DNA of 64,000 nt, taken from Aptenodytes patagonicus. Lineage: Eukaryota; Chordata; Aves; Sphenisciformes; Spheniscidae. A program made the translations under genes and the position numbers. Positions 50,822 to 62,305 of the stretch are shown piece by piece. The notes beneath the pieces were generated by a model, which saw only the letters and a list, made by a program, of their open reading frames with translations, did no database searches and was not told the DNA's origin. Position 1 is the stretch's first letter. Every line of letters begins with the position of its first letter. The stretch lies in NCBI RefSeq assembly GCF_965638725.1, contig NC_134958.1, positions 20,863,964 through 20,927,963 on the forward strand, in the 5' to 3' direction.

Positions 50822-51480
50822 AAGCTCAGCATGAGCCAGAAATGTGCGCTTGCAGCCCAGAAAGACAATCATATGCTGGGCTGCATCAAAAGAAGCGTGG
50901 TCAGCAGGTTGAGGGAAGTGATTCTCTCCCTCTACTCTGCTCTGGTGAGACCCCACCTGGAGTTCTGCGTCCAGCTCTGGGGTCTCCAGCATAAGAAGGA
51001 CATGGACCTGTTGGAGCAGGTCCAGAGGAGGGCCACGAAAATCATTAGAGGAATGGAGCACCTCTCCTATGAAGACAGTCTGAGAGAGTCAGGGTTGTTC
51101 AGCCTAGAGAAAAGAAGGCTTCGGGAAGACCTTCTTGCAGCCTTTCAATACTTAAAAAGGACTTATAAGAAAGATAGGGAATGACTTTTTAGTGGGGCCT
51201 GCATTGACAAGACAGGGGGCAATTGTTTTAAACTGAAAGAGCGTAGCTTTAGATTGGACATAAGGAATAAATTTTTTATGATGGGGTGGTGAGACACTGG
51301 AACAGGTTGCCCAGAGAAGTTGTGGATTCCCCATCATTGGAAGTGTTCAAGGTCAGGTTGGATGGGGCTTTGAGCAAATTGATCTAGTGATAGATGTCCC
51401 TGCACATGGCAGGTGGGTGGACTACATGATCTTTAAAGGTCCCTTCCAACCCAAACCATTCTATGATTCTGTGATTCTAA

Positions 51481-54400
51481 TTCTGGAGTGCAGTGGCTAC
51501 ATGGGGTAAAATGAATCTTTGTTAGAACTGAATCTGAAGATATGATTTGTACCAGGCCTTTTCCTAAAACAGACATCTCAGGGTTATAATAATCTTAGAA
51601 TCTTGCTACAGTTCGTAGAGCAGAGAGACATCTTCAGATGGAAACAGTTTTTAGGTGGGTTTAATTACCCTTGAGAGGGACTATAAGTGCTATACAGGAA
51701 CTGCAAAGGAGTCTAGGCTGATAGGGTTACAAACATCACTAAAACCTTGAAGATAAATGGATTTAATCCTCCATGCTTCCATACAGTTACAGTCTGTGAG
51801 GATTATGCTGTCAGTCAACATGGTTTATTTCTGACAGACAATGTAATTTACATGGGGGAAGGTGCAGGAGAAGTTTAAAAAAACCTGATTCTAGCATTTT
51901 GTTAGGATGCCTGGGGAGCAGCAGAATTTTATTAGTGTTGTAGTGTTGTCATCAGGAGCTGAATGTGATCTTGAGCATTCCCACCTCTCTGTGTCTGACT
52001 TTATCTTTCGCAGGCCTCAGAAATTACTACATTGTCATGTCTTTCACAGCTTCCAAAAAGTTCCAGTAGAAACCAAAGGACAAGATATTTGCTCAGGTGG
52101 AGTACAGCAAAGTGAAAAAGCTGTCTGTGCAGAAGCAAGCTCAATGAGAAGAAGCTCTTTTCCTGGTGTTTGTTTTCCTTTCCATCATCAGTCCCCTCCT
52201 GATACCAAGCTGTGATGTGGTGAAGGCACAGTTACCATCTCATCAGACCCTCTATAGCCTCATCCTCTGTTTTAAATATTTCCTTATTTAAGCTCTGGGC
52301 TTTGCTTCCCTCTCAGTTTCTCTCTTGTGTATTTTTTAGCCTTCCCTAGATCTTAATTCCTGTCTACAAAAATTGAGTTCTTAAACCCTACAAATGAGAA
52401 AAACTTATTTTGCATCTACTGGTCATAACATACGCTTCCTTACAGCTTCCCATATCCCTCAAGACTACAGTAGACTATTTTTTGTGTTCCTTTCTATCCC
52501 TTGCTGATGTATGTGATATTGTTCTGTTTTTAACTGCGCAGCGTATGCCAACTTTCTATGAGATCTCCACCTTCATTTAAGTTACTGTGTGCGTATCATG
52601 ACTGGTATGGAAATGTTATCAATAAGATAAGGAAATGTGCATCCAGCCCAATTCCTTTCCCTGGAAAGCATGAATGGATTTTAAGCATAGCTTGAAACCT
52701 ATGTAGGCAAGTCTATACACCTTGGATCATGTTTTCAGCAACACAGAACCTCCAAAAGACCTTGAAAATGCAGCCATCCTTGGGAGGAAGCAAATCACAG
52801 AAGCTTATTTGGATTGAAACTTCTGCTTCCTTTATTTAATTATCTTCTGCTAACATTTCTGAATTATTCATGCTATTCTAATGCAAGTAAAAGGACAGTC
52901 TGAAGGTACAATAGAAAATGAAACATATTCTTTTCTGGAGCCGTTTGTCCCCTACTTTTGAACATAGAAACAAAAAGAGTTACTTCCTATTAACATTAAA
53001 CTTACTGATGCTGTAATTCAATAAAAGAAAACACTAATCTTTTTCAAATTCTTGAAGAGAAATGGATATTTTGCTTGACACATATTTCTGATCCCTGAAA
53101 AGCAGTGGGTTTTATGTCCACAAGCAGAGAATGAGATTGGCAAGAGGAAAGAGTGCTGAGTTCAACACCACATGGGCAGGTGCTAGCTCTACAGGGATTG
53201 CTGGAGTCGGTCTTTCACAGCCTAGTTAAAAGAGCACAAGGGAATTTGTCTGTGCCTTTAAGAACATAACTGAGACGTGGATTCTGTCACTCAGGAACCA
53301 GATTGTGATGGCTGCAATGACTGATGCCACAGACGAGAGAGTTTCAAATGCCGCTAATAGCATCAAAATGCACACATACCTAGGCCCCTGGAAATACCCC
53401 TGGCATACAAAATATCTGCATGGTGATGAGACACAAGACTTAACTATGAATAAGGGAGCCAGGTGCCTTCAGCAGTTTAATAGAGAATACTAACTTTTGG
53501 GTCTATGGGAGGAGGCTGCTACATCTCAAGGCCAGTCACATTGAAGATAAGCCAGTGAAGGTAAGCCATTTGCATGCTTGCATTAGCAAGCTGATGACTT
53601 GTTTAGATCTGGAACATTGATGTTTAGGTTGTGGATGTTGAGTGTCATGGGCAAGGCAGAGTACACAATGAGTAGAGGATTTGGATTCCAGGGTTTGTTT
53701 AAGAATGAGTGAGTTTTTTTACTACTTGATTATTTCACGTACCTCTCATTCCCCCACAATCCCAGAGCCATTCACTTGTTCTTAACATCTCTTCCCATCA
53801 GGGGGATTGCTGCTGGCCTGGGAAGGTCAGCAGATAGTCATGACAGTTGTGTGCCATTCAGCTGCTTGCAGTTATCAGTCTTCAGTGTTACCAGTGGGGT
53901 CCCCGGGCACCCCTAGGCATTTGATTCATATATCTCCTCCTTTTCTGGGATCTTCTTTCTCTCACTAAGCCCATTTTTCTCCATCTAAATAGTTTTTATG
54001 CAAAGCACAATACACGATCAGTCTACTAATCAGTGGTTTCAACATCTCTCTTCATGAGTTGGAGGATTCAGTATGTGTGACTTCAGTTTAGTCCACATGT
54101 TATCACAGTTTACAACGAGCTTGTACCAGCTGTAACTAGCAACTAACAGGCTTGAACTTGAGAGTTCAAAATCTCAGTCTAGGACGCTAATGCCTATGCA
54201 CACAAACACACGTGTACACATACACACTTATCTGCTGCCCATTGGCATTCACAATCTGTTGTTTCTCATCTACCACAGGGAGCTGAGCAGCAGATAGGAA
54301 GGAAGGAAAGCTGAGGCACATGCAGTGGGCATAACACCATAAACAATCCCCCACTTCATAACACAGCTTATGAAGTTAGTCAGTGTGAATAACCGACAGT

Positions 54401-55048
54401 TTCTTCCTGCTCACTTCGTTTTTCTGTTGTCTGTTTTCTTCAGAGAATTTTGATAAGCTATTGTCTTCCACGGAAGTGCTAATTCAGTACTTTACCACTT
54501 CTGTCCTCCCAAAGATGGGGTTTATGCACTGTCCCCATCCACTGCCAACATGTCATGTCAGTCACTCTGCTTACAGTAGGATTTCAACCTGGGAAACAGT
54601 TGTGTTAAGACTGTACTCCTAGCTTTTGAACTAAAAAAACCTCAGAACACCTAGAAAGCTACAAAGGGAATATAGAATATTGTCTTGTCATCTTAATAAG
54701 ATGATTTCTAAATCTTCTCCATGGTCTTCCTGCCTGCTGTCTACACTAAACTCCTAAAAGTAAGATTCAGTTCTTCCACAATTCTGTCTCCAGTACACCT
54801 AACCACAAATACAGTCTTTCAAGTTATCCCTCCAAAAGTGAGCTTTTAGTATTTTCCCCATAAGGCATATATTTTCTATCAATTTTCTCCAGCTTCTTGT
54901 AGCTTTCATTTTCTCTGCCCACTTTTCTATTTTCATTTCTGAGATATCCCTTGTGGGTGATAAAAAGCTTAGTTCACCCCTGCTGCCTGGGTGCCATGGG
55001 TCAGATAGAAATGGGAGAAAACAAAGCAGCAGAAATGAAGCTCATCAT
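51481..55048. other. non-coding stretch, no gene seen
   Basis: About 3.5 kb with no recognisable repeat, exon or RNA gene. The frames at 51907-52215 and 53305-53493 have no recognisable domain and no clear splice borders. AT content is high from 52.2 to 53.1 kb. Confidence 0.5.
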
Positions 55049-55145
55049 ATCATAGAATCATAGAATCATAGAATAGTTTAGGTTAGAAGGGACCGCTAAA
55101 GGCCATCTAGTCCAACCCCCCTGCCGTGGGCAGGGACATCTTCAA

Positions 55146-55934
55146 CTAGAGCAGGTTGCTCAGAGCCCCGTCCAACCTGACCTGGAATGTTTCCAGGGAT
55201 GGGGCATCCACCACCTCTCTGGGCAACCTGGGCCAGTGTTTCACCACCCTCAGCGTAAAACATTTCTTCCTTAGATCTAGTCTAAATCTACCCTCTTTTA
55301 GTTTAAAGCCATTCCCCCTTGTCCTATTGCTACAGGCCCTACTAAAAAGTTTGTCCCCATCTTTCCTATAAGCCCCCTTTAAGTACTGACAGGCTGCAAT
55401 AAGGTCTCCCTGAAGCCTTCTCTTCTCCAGGCTGAACAACCCCAACTCTCTCAGCCTTTCTTCACAGAAGAGGTGTTCCATCCCCTTGATCATTTTCGTG
55501 ACCCTCCTCTGGACCCGCTCCAACAGGTCCGTGTCTTTCTTGTGCTGAGGGCTCCAGAGCTGGACGCAGGACTCCAGGTGGGGTCTCAGCAGAGCAGAGC
55601 AGAGGGGCAGAATCCCCTCCCTCGCCCTGCTGGCCCCGCTGCTTTGGATGCAGCCCAGGATACAATTGGCTGCCTGGGCTGCGAGCGCACATTGCTGGCT
55701 CATGTCCAGCTTTTCCTCCACCAGTACCCCCAAGTCCTTCTCGGCAGAGCTGCTCTCCATCCCTTCATCCCCCAGCCTGTATTGATACCAGGGGTTGCCC
55801 CGACCCAGGTGCAGGACCTTGCACTTGGCCTTGTTGAACCTCACGAGGTTCACACTGGCCCACTTCTCAAGCTTGTCCAGATCCCTCTGGATGGTGTCCA
55901 GGTCCCTCTGGATGGCATCCCGTCCCTCTGGCAT
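55146..55934 (-). pseudogene. CR1 ORF2 C-terminal part, intact frame of 262 codons
   Basis: Starting just after the RT active site, it reads '[30 protein letters not shown]', '[12 protein letters not shown]', '[10 protein letters not shown]', 'RPHLE.CVQLW' and 'LPREVVD', and closes at a normal CR1 stop. A 12-codon duplication of the 'IQRDLD' segment is visible. The preceding RT part, including the Phe-Ala-Asp-Asp site at about 55970, is shifted out of frame. Confidence 0.85.
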
Positions 55935-56286
55935 GTCGACCGCACCACTCAGCGGGGTGTCATCTGCAAACTTGCTGAGGGTGCACTCGATCCCACTATG
56001 TCATTGATGAAGATATTAAACAGTACCGGTCCCAATACAGAGCCCTGTGGGACGCCACTCGTCACCAATCTCCATCTGGACATTGAGCTGTTGACCACTA
56101 CCCTCTGCGTGCGATCATCTAACCAATTCTTCATCCACCAGACAGTCCACCTATCAAATCCATACCTGTCCAGTTTAGAGAGAAGGATGTTGTGGGGGCC
56201 GTGTCAAAGGCCTTACAGAGGTCCTACAGAGGTCCAGATAGACGAGATCTGTAGCCCTTCCCGTGTCCACTGATGTAGTCACTCCA

Positions 56287-56634
56287 TCATAGAAGGCCAC
56301 TAGGTTGGTCAGGCAGGACTTGCCCTTGGTGAAGCCATGCTGGCTGTCTCGAATCACCTCCCTGTCCTCCATGTGCCTTAGCATAGCTTCCAGGAGGATC
56401 TGTGCCATGATCTTCCCAGGCACAGAGGTGAGACTGACTGGCCTGTAGTTCCCCGGCTCTGCCTTTTTTTCCCTTTTTAAAAAGGGGGGTTATGTTTCCC
56501 CTTTTCCAGTCAGTGGGAACTTCATCGGACTGCCACGACTTCTCAAATACGATGGATAGTGGCTTAGCAACTTCATCCACCAGTTCCTTCAGGACCTGTG
56601 GATGGATCTCATTGGGTCCCATGGACTTGTGCAC
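56287..56634 (-). pseudogene. CR1 ORF2 reverse transcriptase, N-terminal part
   Basis: The frame shows '[18 protein letters not shown]', '[19 protein letters not shown]', 'NITPLFKKG' and then shifts. The neighbouring frame at 56423-56175 continues with '[23 protein letters not shown]' and 'DLVYLD'. These are CR1 RT blocks. Confidence 0.85.
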
Positions 56635-56688
56635 CTTCAGGTCCTTAGATGGTCTTGAACCTGTTGTTCTCCCACAGTGGGCGGCTCT

Positions 56689-57283
56689 TCATTCTGCCAG
56701 TCCCTGCCTTTGCCTTCTGTGGCTTGGGCGGTGAGGCTCGAGCACTTGCTGGTGAAGACGGAGGCAAAAGTCATTGAGTGCCTCAGCCTTCTCCGTGTCC
56801 CGGGTAACCAGGTCTCTCGTTTTGTTCCGGAGAGGGCCCACATTTTCCCTTGTCTTCCTTTTATGCCCAACGTACCTATAGAATCTTTTCTTGTTGCCCT
56901 TGACGTCCCTGGCCAGATTTAATTCCATCAGGGCTTTAGCTTTCCTAACCTGATCCCTGGCTGCTTGGACAATTTCTCTGTATTCCTCCCAGGCTACCTG
57001 TCCTTGCTGCCACCCTCTGTAGGCTTCCTTTTTGTGTTTGAGTTTGTCCAGGAGCTCCTTGTTCATCCATGCAGGCCTCCTGGCGTTTTTGCCTGGCTTC
57101 CTCTTTGTTGGGATGCATCGCTCCTGAGCTTGGAGGAGGTGATCCTTGAATATTACCCAGCTTTCTTGGGCCCCTCTTCCCTCCAGGGCTTTGTCCCATG
57201 GCACTCTACCAAGCAGATCCCTGAAGAGGCTGAAGTCTGCTCTCCTGAAGTCCAGGGTAGTGAGCTTGCTGTGCCCTATCATT
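56689..57283 (-). pseudogene. CR1 ORF2 linker between endonuclease and RT
   Basis: An open frame (about 198 codons within the element) with '[14 protein letters not shown]', '[19 protein letters not shown]' and '[17 protein letters not shown]'. This is the CR1 region between the endonuclease and RT domains. The frame shifts near its end. The extra codons upstream, to 57312, come from AT-rich flanking DNA. Confidence 0.8.
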
Positions 57284-58135
57284 AGATCATTATAATGATA
57301 TATATATATCATTACATATCATTAACTGCATAGATGTAAAGAGGAATGTATATGTACTTTTGTTACAATGGGGGATGACTGCATATCTTGTTCTCAACCC
57401 CTATTAGCCCATGAGCTGCTTGTGACTCAGTGGATGGCTATGATGATTTCAGGGAAGTTTCTGACCCCAAGGGGAATCTTGCTCCAAGACATCAGGACCT
57501 GGAAGTTGTCAGAGCACCAGAGGAAGGAGATAGACTTGGGTAGGCACACAGAGATGACAGTGAAATTCAGTGCTGCCAATTCTGGGGGTGCCATTCCCAG
57601 TGTCAGGATTGTTGCTGTATTACTGATGGCCTAACTTTCTGGGAAGTGGGGGAGAACCTCTTCTACTCATGGAAGAGCTAGAAAGGTTTATTGGGCTGAA
57701 AATGCCTGAGGCCTGGGGAGAAGAGACAAAAAGTGATCTAGAGCACATTCCCTGCTGAGTGTGGCAGGGCGTGTGGTGACACTGCCTGGGACTGTAACCT
57801 GGAGCCTCCCTGCTGGCAGGCCCCCCTCAGATGGTCCCGTTCCTTCCAGCCACTGGGCCCTTCCCTCTCTGCACCAGATGTCTGGTTTCAGCTTGGGACC
57901 CCTTGGAATTCATGTTTCCTGCAGTGATGGAGGGAATTATGTCTGCATTCCCTGTGCACAGGACCCATCGCTGTAGTGCTCTTGTTCTGGGAATTCTCTT
58001 CTCCCACTGTCTTCCTACAGTGAGGGAGGAGAAGGGAGGTATTTTCCTCTGCAGGCTCAGTGGAAGCTCTGGGTAGATCAAAAAGGAAAGGAATGGAAAA
58101 AATTTGTATTTGTCTCAGGAAATTGCCCTTGGGTG
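57284..58135. other. non-coding stretch between CR1 and tRNA gene
   Basis: It begins with an AT microsatellite containing a 20-bp perfect palindrome (57294-57313). The rest is more GC-rich than the left half of the window, but no exon or RNA gene is supportable. The frames at 57368-57634 and 57761-58193 have no recognisable domain. Confidence 0.5.
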
Positions 58136-58208
58136 GGCCCTGTAGCTCAGTGGTTAGAGCACTGGTCTCGTAAACCAGGGGTCGTGAGTTCAAACCTCAC
58201 CAGGGCCT
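58136..58208 (+). tRNA. tRNA-Thr (anticodon CGT)
   Basis: This 73-nt sequence folds into a full cloverleaf without mismatches: acceptor stem GGCCCTG/CAGGGCC, D stem GCTC/GAGC, anticodon stem CTGGT/ACCAG with loop CTCGTAA (anticodon CGT at 58169-58171), a 5-nt variable loop, T stem GTGAG/CTCAC with loop TTCAAAC, and discriminator T. The internal pol III boxes are present (A box around TAGCTCAGTGG, B box GAGTTCAAACC). There is no T4 terminator until about 150 bp downstream. The perfect stems argue against a pseudogene, and the sequence resembles known vertebrate tRNA-Thr(CGT). Confidence 0.95.
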
Positions 58209-58725
58209 CGGCACAAGCAGCTGGGGTGTTGCTGCCAGTATGGCTGCTCTCTGCCTGTGCACTCTTGGAGTGGTGAGTGCTAACTCAGCCAGGCCTTGGG
58301 GTGCTCAAGCCACTTATTCCTCTTCGTCACAGGTTATTCACCCTGCCAGGCAACAAATGCAGCCTTTTCTCAGACTAAGTTACATTTTTATAAAGACTGT
58401 TTCAGCCTTGGCCTGGCCTCTGCCAAAGCCTTTGAAGAGTCAAACACCAGCACAAGGGAATCCTGCCTCCTTCCCAAAACCTTAAGTGGAGCTTGCAGTC
58501 ATGATCTGTGCTTCAGACGAGGCAGGCACCAATAGTGCAGCTACTGGCACTTTGGAAGTTTTAACAGAGAAGCACTGTCTTGTACAAGTAGGCCAGAAAC
58601 ATGACTGACTTTATTCATGTTATGGGCATTTGGGAGATGCCTTTTCTCCCTCTCTTTTCAAAACATCCTGTGATGAACTCAGTGGGTGTGGGACACTGAT
58701 GCATTAGATAAGGGTATGTGAAACA
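58209..58725. other. non-coding stretch 3' of the tRNA gene
   Basis: No gene seen. The first run of four T after the tRNA is near 58362, far for a pol III stop. Confidence 0.5.
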
Positions 58726-59071
58726 AGAGTGTCTACGCCTTTAAGGGTATTTGGTTAAAGACATTTTCAATGCAAAAAGGGGCAATGAGAAATGGAGGAA
58801 GCCATAAAAAGAACATACAGAGATACAAACCTGACTGACAAGTGATAAGGAGGCAGTGATGAGAAGCAATCCTGATCAGTCACAGTAATTGATAATGGTA
58901 TGTGAGACTGAGAATGTTTATTCCAGAAAGGTTATCTGACCGAGGACCTTGTCAAATGGGATACTAAGGAAAAGGGGGAAACCATAAACAAAATGTACAG
59001 AGACACAAACCTGATAGGCACACATGATGAAGACAAAGGCAAGAACCAAGCCTTGCCACTCACACTAATTG
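58726..59071. repeat. diverged tandem duplication, ~175-180 bp unit
   Basis: Two adjacent blocks share the order 'ga.ac.ga.tgt', '.aa.gg.gga(a)accataaa.aa.at.tacagaga.acaaacctga' and 'ctcacact/tcacagtaattg', ending at 58892 and 59071. They lie at the front of a larger LTR-like stretch and may be part of a retroviral U3 region. Confidence 0.55.
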
Positions 59072-60060
59072 TTGGGCTATTAAGAAACTGAAGGCAAACC
59101 AGGACTTTGCAGGTTGTAAAGGTCCTGTGAAGGACCTGAAGGTCTTGGGCATTGGAGGGGGTTGGTGGGACTGTGCAAACTGATGAGGGACTGTGCAGGG
59201 GAAGGGAACTGAGGAGAAACAAAAGAAGAATAGGCAGAAATAGGTGTTAAAGGGGTCAGTGACTTGCAAAACAGGGCTAGTCGGTATGCTTGTCTGACCA
59301 AGCCCCGTGCCTGATCACTCCAGTCTGTCCTATCTTCTTACTAAATCTTTTCTTAATGATCCCTCTGTGTAATCTCACTCTCTACCCCATGTGTATGTGT
59401 GCTGCAAAGACTAGGTGCTAGCTACCTGGGTGACTGGCATGAGTGGATTTGGTGCCAGCTACTGGAGGCAGACCCAGGGCGTGGGCAACCCCAGCCTGTG
59501 GTGTCAGCTACTGGAGCGAGTGGGGTCTCGGCCACCAGCCACTGGGGCGTGAGCAGCGTCCATCCCAAAACCCAGCTCCTGGGGCGGGGGGCAGCATGAG
59601 TGAGGCAAGTGAGGGGTTGAGCAGCGCCAGTGGCTGGAGCGGGACCATGGGTCACAGCCCACATGCCCAGTTCTGACCGCTGGGGATGTGGGGGTATGGG
59701 AAGGGGGGAGTTTCTGTATCTTCCCCAAACCTGGTGTGCATGGGGGCATGTGTGTGTATTCACTAGCAAACTTCAAGCTGGACCAGCCAGCAAGTAGCGG
59801 GGCCTGAGGTCCAGGCCAGGGTATCAGGTGAGCAAGGGTCCATGCTGTTATCCAGAGGGATGCATAAATGTGGGATAACTGTGGGACCAGTGCATCAGTG
59901 CTGCGTGTTTGCTAGCAAGCGTCAAGCTGGACCAGGTAGTGAGTAGGGGATCCGCAGGGTTAGTAAGAGGGGTGGAATCTGAACGGGGGTGCCAGGCAGA
60001 CAGAGGGGCTGTGCCAGTACTCAAGGGATCTGCAAATGTGCACAGAGAATGACATGGGCG
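59072..60060 (+). mobile_element. probable LTR-derived sequence with internal tandem repeats
   Basis: A segment near 59340-59400 ('actaaatcttttcttaatgatc.ctctgtgtaatctcactctct') resembles an LTR poly(A)/U5 region. After it come degenerate ~45-50 bp repeats built around 'ccagctactgga' (59440-59600) and a ~149-bp duplication (units from 59753 and 59902, 'ctagcaa.c.tcaagctggaccag'). No sharp TG...CA ends or target duplication were found. The orientation is inferred from the poly(A)-like part. Confidence 0.4.
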
Positions 60061-60207
60061 TGCTTTTACTATCTCTACCAGCCAAAGAGGAGGAAGGGGA
60101 CTTGGCCATCTGTGCCTGAGTTTTATGTGGGTCCTGTATGTAGGTGCTGTTGAAGGCAGCGCTTTGTCTGCGGCAGTCTGTGTGACTGTCCATGTCAGTG
60201 TCTTCTG

Positions 60208-60240
60208 TGAGTGTGTGTGTGTGTGTCTCTGTGTGTGTCT
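60208..60240. repeat. GT microsatellite, interrupted
   Basis: GT dinucleotides in two blocks separated by 'ctct'. Confidence 0.85.
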
Positions 60241-61702
60241 CTCAGATACATGCTCAGCTTCATTACTGGTTGAACCTGTAAATGGGAAAGCAGCAGCCTG
60301 GGTAGGGACCCCAGGTTGCCGGGCACAGGGCTGGGCTCCAGCAGCTGAGCAGGGGAGTCCTGAGCCAAAGCAGCAGGAGGAGTCAGCCACTTCTAACTTC
60401 CCTTAACAAATGAAATCATCCATTACCAGTGTTCCCTGTCTGGTACTGTGGGCTTGAAGATGCTGAGAAAGCCGAGAGCCATACCAGAGATACATTTCAA
60501 CCATACACTGGTGAGACCAGAACTTAATGCCAGTGATGAGGGGCTGTGTGATGCAGTTCTCATGACAATGGTGATCCAGGAGGAGTTGGCAGCAGTTGTA
60601 GCCTGTCTAAGCCAAGGACCACTGGCTGCTCCTTGCTGTAATGAGGCAAGAAGAAATCACTTGGGAAGAAGTTAACAGTGATAAGCAATAATAATCAGTA
60701 GAAAGTGGGTTTTGGTGGGTTCCAGCCCACATTTGCAAGCATGCCCTGGTGGAGCAGTGTGAAGCACTTACAGAGCAGAACTAAGCAAAACGATGCTGAG
60801 GTTGAGAGTCTCACCTGTGGCTTTTGCTCATCCACAGCCTGCTCTCCTCTTGGTTGGTGCAGGTGATGCCAGTGTCCATTCAGCCTTCTGGGACAGCAAG
60901 CCACTAGAGGCAGTTCCCAGGCCATGTGAGCAGTGCCAGGATAGGAGTCAGTGTCCACCAGGCAGAACTCTGCTCTCTTCCCTTCTCTGCTGCAGGCAAC
61001 TCTCTTCCCTAGAGGAGCAAACTCACCTGCCATGCTCATCTGCTCTCATTTTTCTTTGGCTCTACAACACATTCCAGTACACAGATACTCTCACAGCAGC
61101 TCCCTGCGCAGGGTCACTGTAACACATTCTCCCTACTCAACCTTTTCACCTCCAGATGGAGCACAGGGAGACACTTTTTTTTTCTGAGCTGAGCACTGTG
61201 CGGCGAGCCACAGGTAACATCTCTTTGGCCTTGCAGGTCTCCTCACTCTGCAGGGAAGGAAGGCAGTTCAGCCCTTCCAGGCAGTGTTTGCCTCCCAGTG
61301 CAGGCTGACAACTCTTCCAGAACAAGAATACAAATATTTTCCACCACTCTTCCAGAGAGGGCAACAAATACCTTCCAGCTACTCCAAAAAGATAGGGGTT
61401 TTTAAGCCATTTCCAGGCAACTGTTCCCATCGCCGAATACAAATGCCAGTGCACAGACACCTGGTGTTCAATTTCAGAACTAAATCTGGTGGCCAGTGCC
61501 ACCACAGGGTATAAGCTAATTGAGTGAGGCAGTACTTTCTGCTTTCAGGAAAATCACCAAGGGCAGCTCCTGATGCTGCTGGCATGAGGCCGTGAGCTGG
61601 ACTATAGCAGGTGCCTGTGTGACACACACTTGCTGGTACGTGGATCAAAATGGTCCTCATTGTTTGATCTCTGACAGCAGAAATACAGAGCCACACATGC
61701 CC

Positions 61703-61704
<2 letters not shown>
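60241..61704. other. non-coding stretch, no gene seen
   Basis: No supportable exon. The frames at 60448-60675 and 60793-61122 have no recognisable domain. A perfect CACTGTG at 61194-61200 with a weak nonamer is discussed under rejected items. Confidence 0.5.
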
Positions 61705-61741
<37 letters not shown>

Positions 61742-61912
61742 CTAATCACTCCCTACACAGATCCACAGATCCCTGACACACATAGACACACAAACAGTCC
61801 CATAAACTCCTCATTCACACACACTCAAATACTCATGCATCTCTTACAGACGCACACACACACAAACACAGACCCTTGCATCCCTCACATATATATTCAC
61901 ACACACAGAAAA
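61705..61912. repeat. CA microsatellite and CA-rich tract
   Basis: A pure CA run of about 36 bp (61705-61740) is followed by about 170 bp of interrupted CACA-rich sequence. The open frames on both strands here are composition artefacts. Confidence 0.95.
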
Positions 61913-62305
61913 ACAGACCAAACTGGGATGCTGCTGCTGGCAGAAGCAGTACTGTCAATGGCCCATTCCCTGAGGAAGATGCTGTGTGATCACACATAGG
62001 GGATCTGCGTGCTAGAGACGCAGCATGCATCTCAGACCTGGCAGGCAAAGTCCAGCTTAAGTTGTTGTGACATTAGGTACCAAAATCTATCAACCAGTGC
62101 CCCAGACACCAGGACTCTCAGCTCTTCTCCTGTAAGTGACTCTGGGCACAGATGCACTTGCCAGGCCAAAGGACTTGCTCTCTTACAGATGTTTCCAAGA
62201 TCCCCTGGCTTACACTGCCTCAGCTTGCAATTTTTCCCCAAGGAGCAATTGAACACATGATTCTTCTGGAGGGCTAGTGATCAAGGCTCTATTTTCTGGA
62301 ATGGA
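61913..62305. other. non-coding stretch, no gene seen
   Basis: No exon, RNA gene or recognisable repeat between the CA-rich tract and the next CR1. Confidence 0.5.

Larger units (their letters stand above)
49015..51480 (+). mobile_element. CR1 LINE, long copy with ORF1 and part of ORF2
   Basis: The copy runs from the ORF1 C-terminal domain through the endonuclease and the C-terminal half of the reverse transcriptase to a tail ending 'ccattctatgattctgtgattct'. About 1 kb or more, covering the RT fingers and palm start, is missing at about 50325. There the frame jumps from the endonuclease end to the 'KAFDTVPH' stretch. A few stops (for example at 50163 and 50818) make it inactive. It is the longest CR1 copy in the window. 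Confidence 0.92.
55049..57283 (-). mobile_element. CR1 LINE, 5'-truncated, fairly young, minus strand
   Basis: On the minus strand it begins in the endonuclease-RT linker ('[13 protein letters not shown]'), runs through the whole RT and ends in three copies of an 8-bp 'tcatagaa' type tail at 55049-55076. Long stretches are open (207, 115 and 262 codons) with only a few frameshifts, so it is younger than the other CR1 copies here. The 5' truncation falls near 57283, beside an AT palindrome. Confidence 0.93.

Noticed and set aside
55473..56273. 266-codon open frame on the plus strand
   Set aside because: It is the antisense shadow of the minus-strand CR1 reverse transcriptase.
59848..60390. 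180-codon open frame on the minus strand
   Set aside because: It crosses LTR-like tandem repeats and a GT microsatellite, with no recognisable domain.
61173..61215. Perfect CACTGTG with a weak nonamer 12 bp before it and CACAGGT shortly after, like a D segment
   Set aside because: The upstream nonamer matches 6 of 9 bases only because of a T run, the second nonamer is absent, and the site is 25 kb downstream of TRDC.
61592..61999. 135-codon frame rich in Thr-His
   Set aside because: It is a translation of the CA microsatellite.
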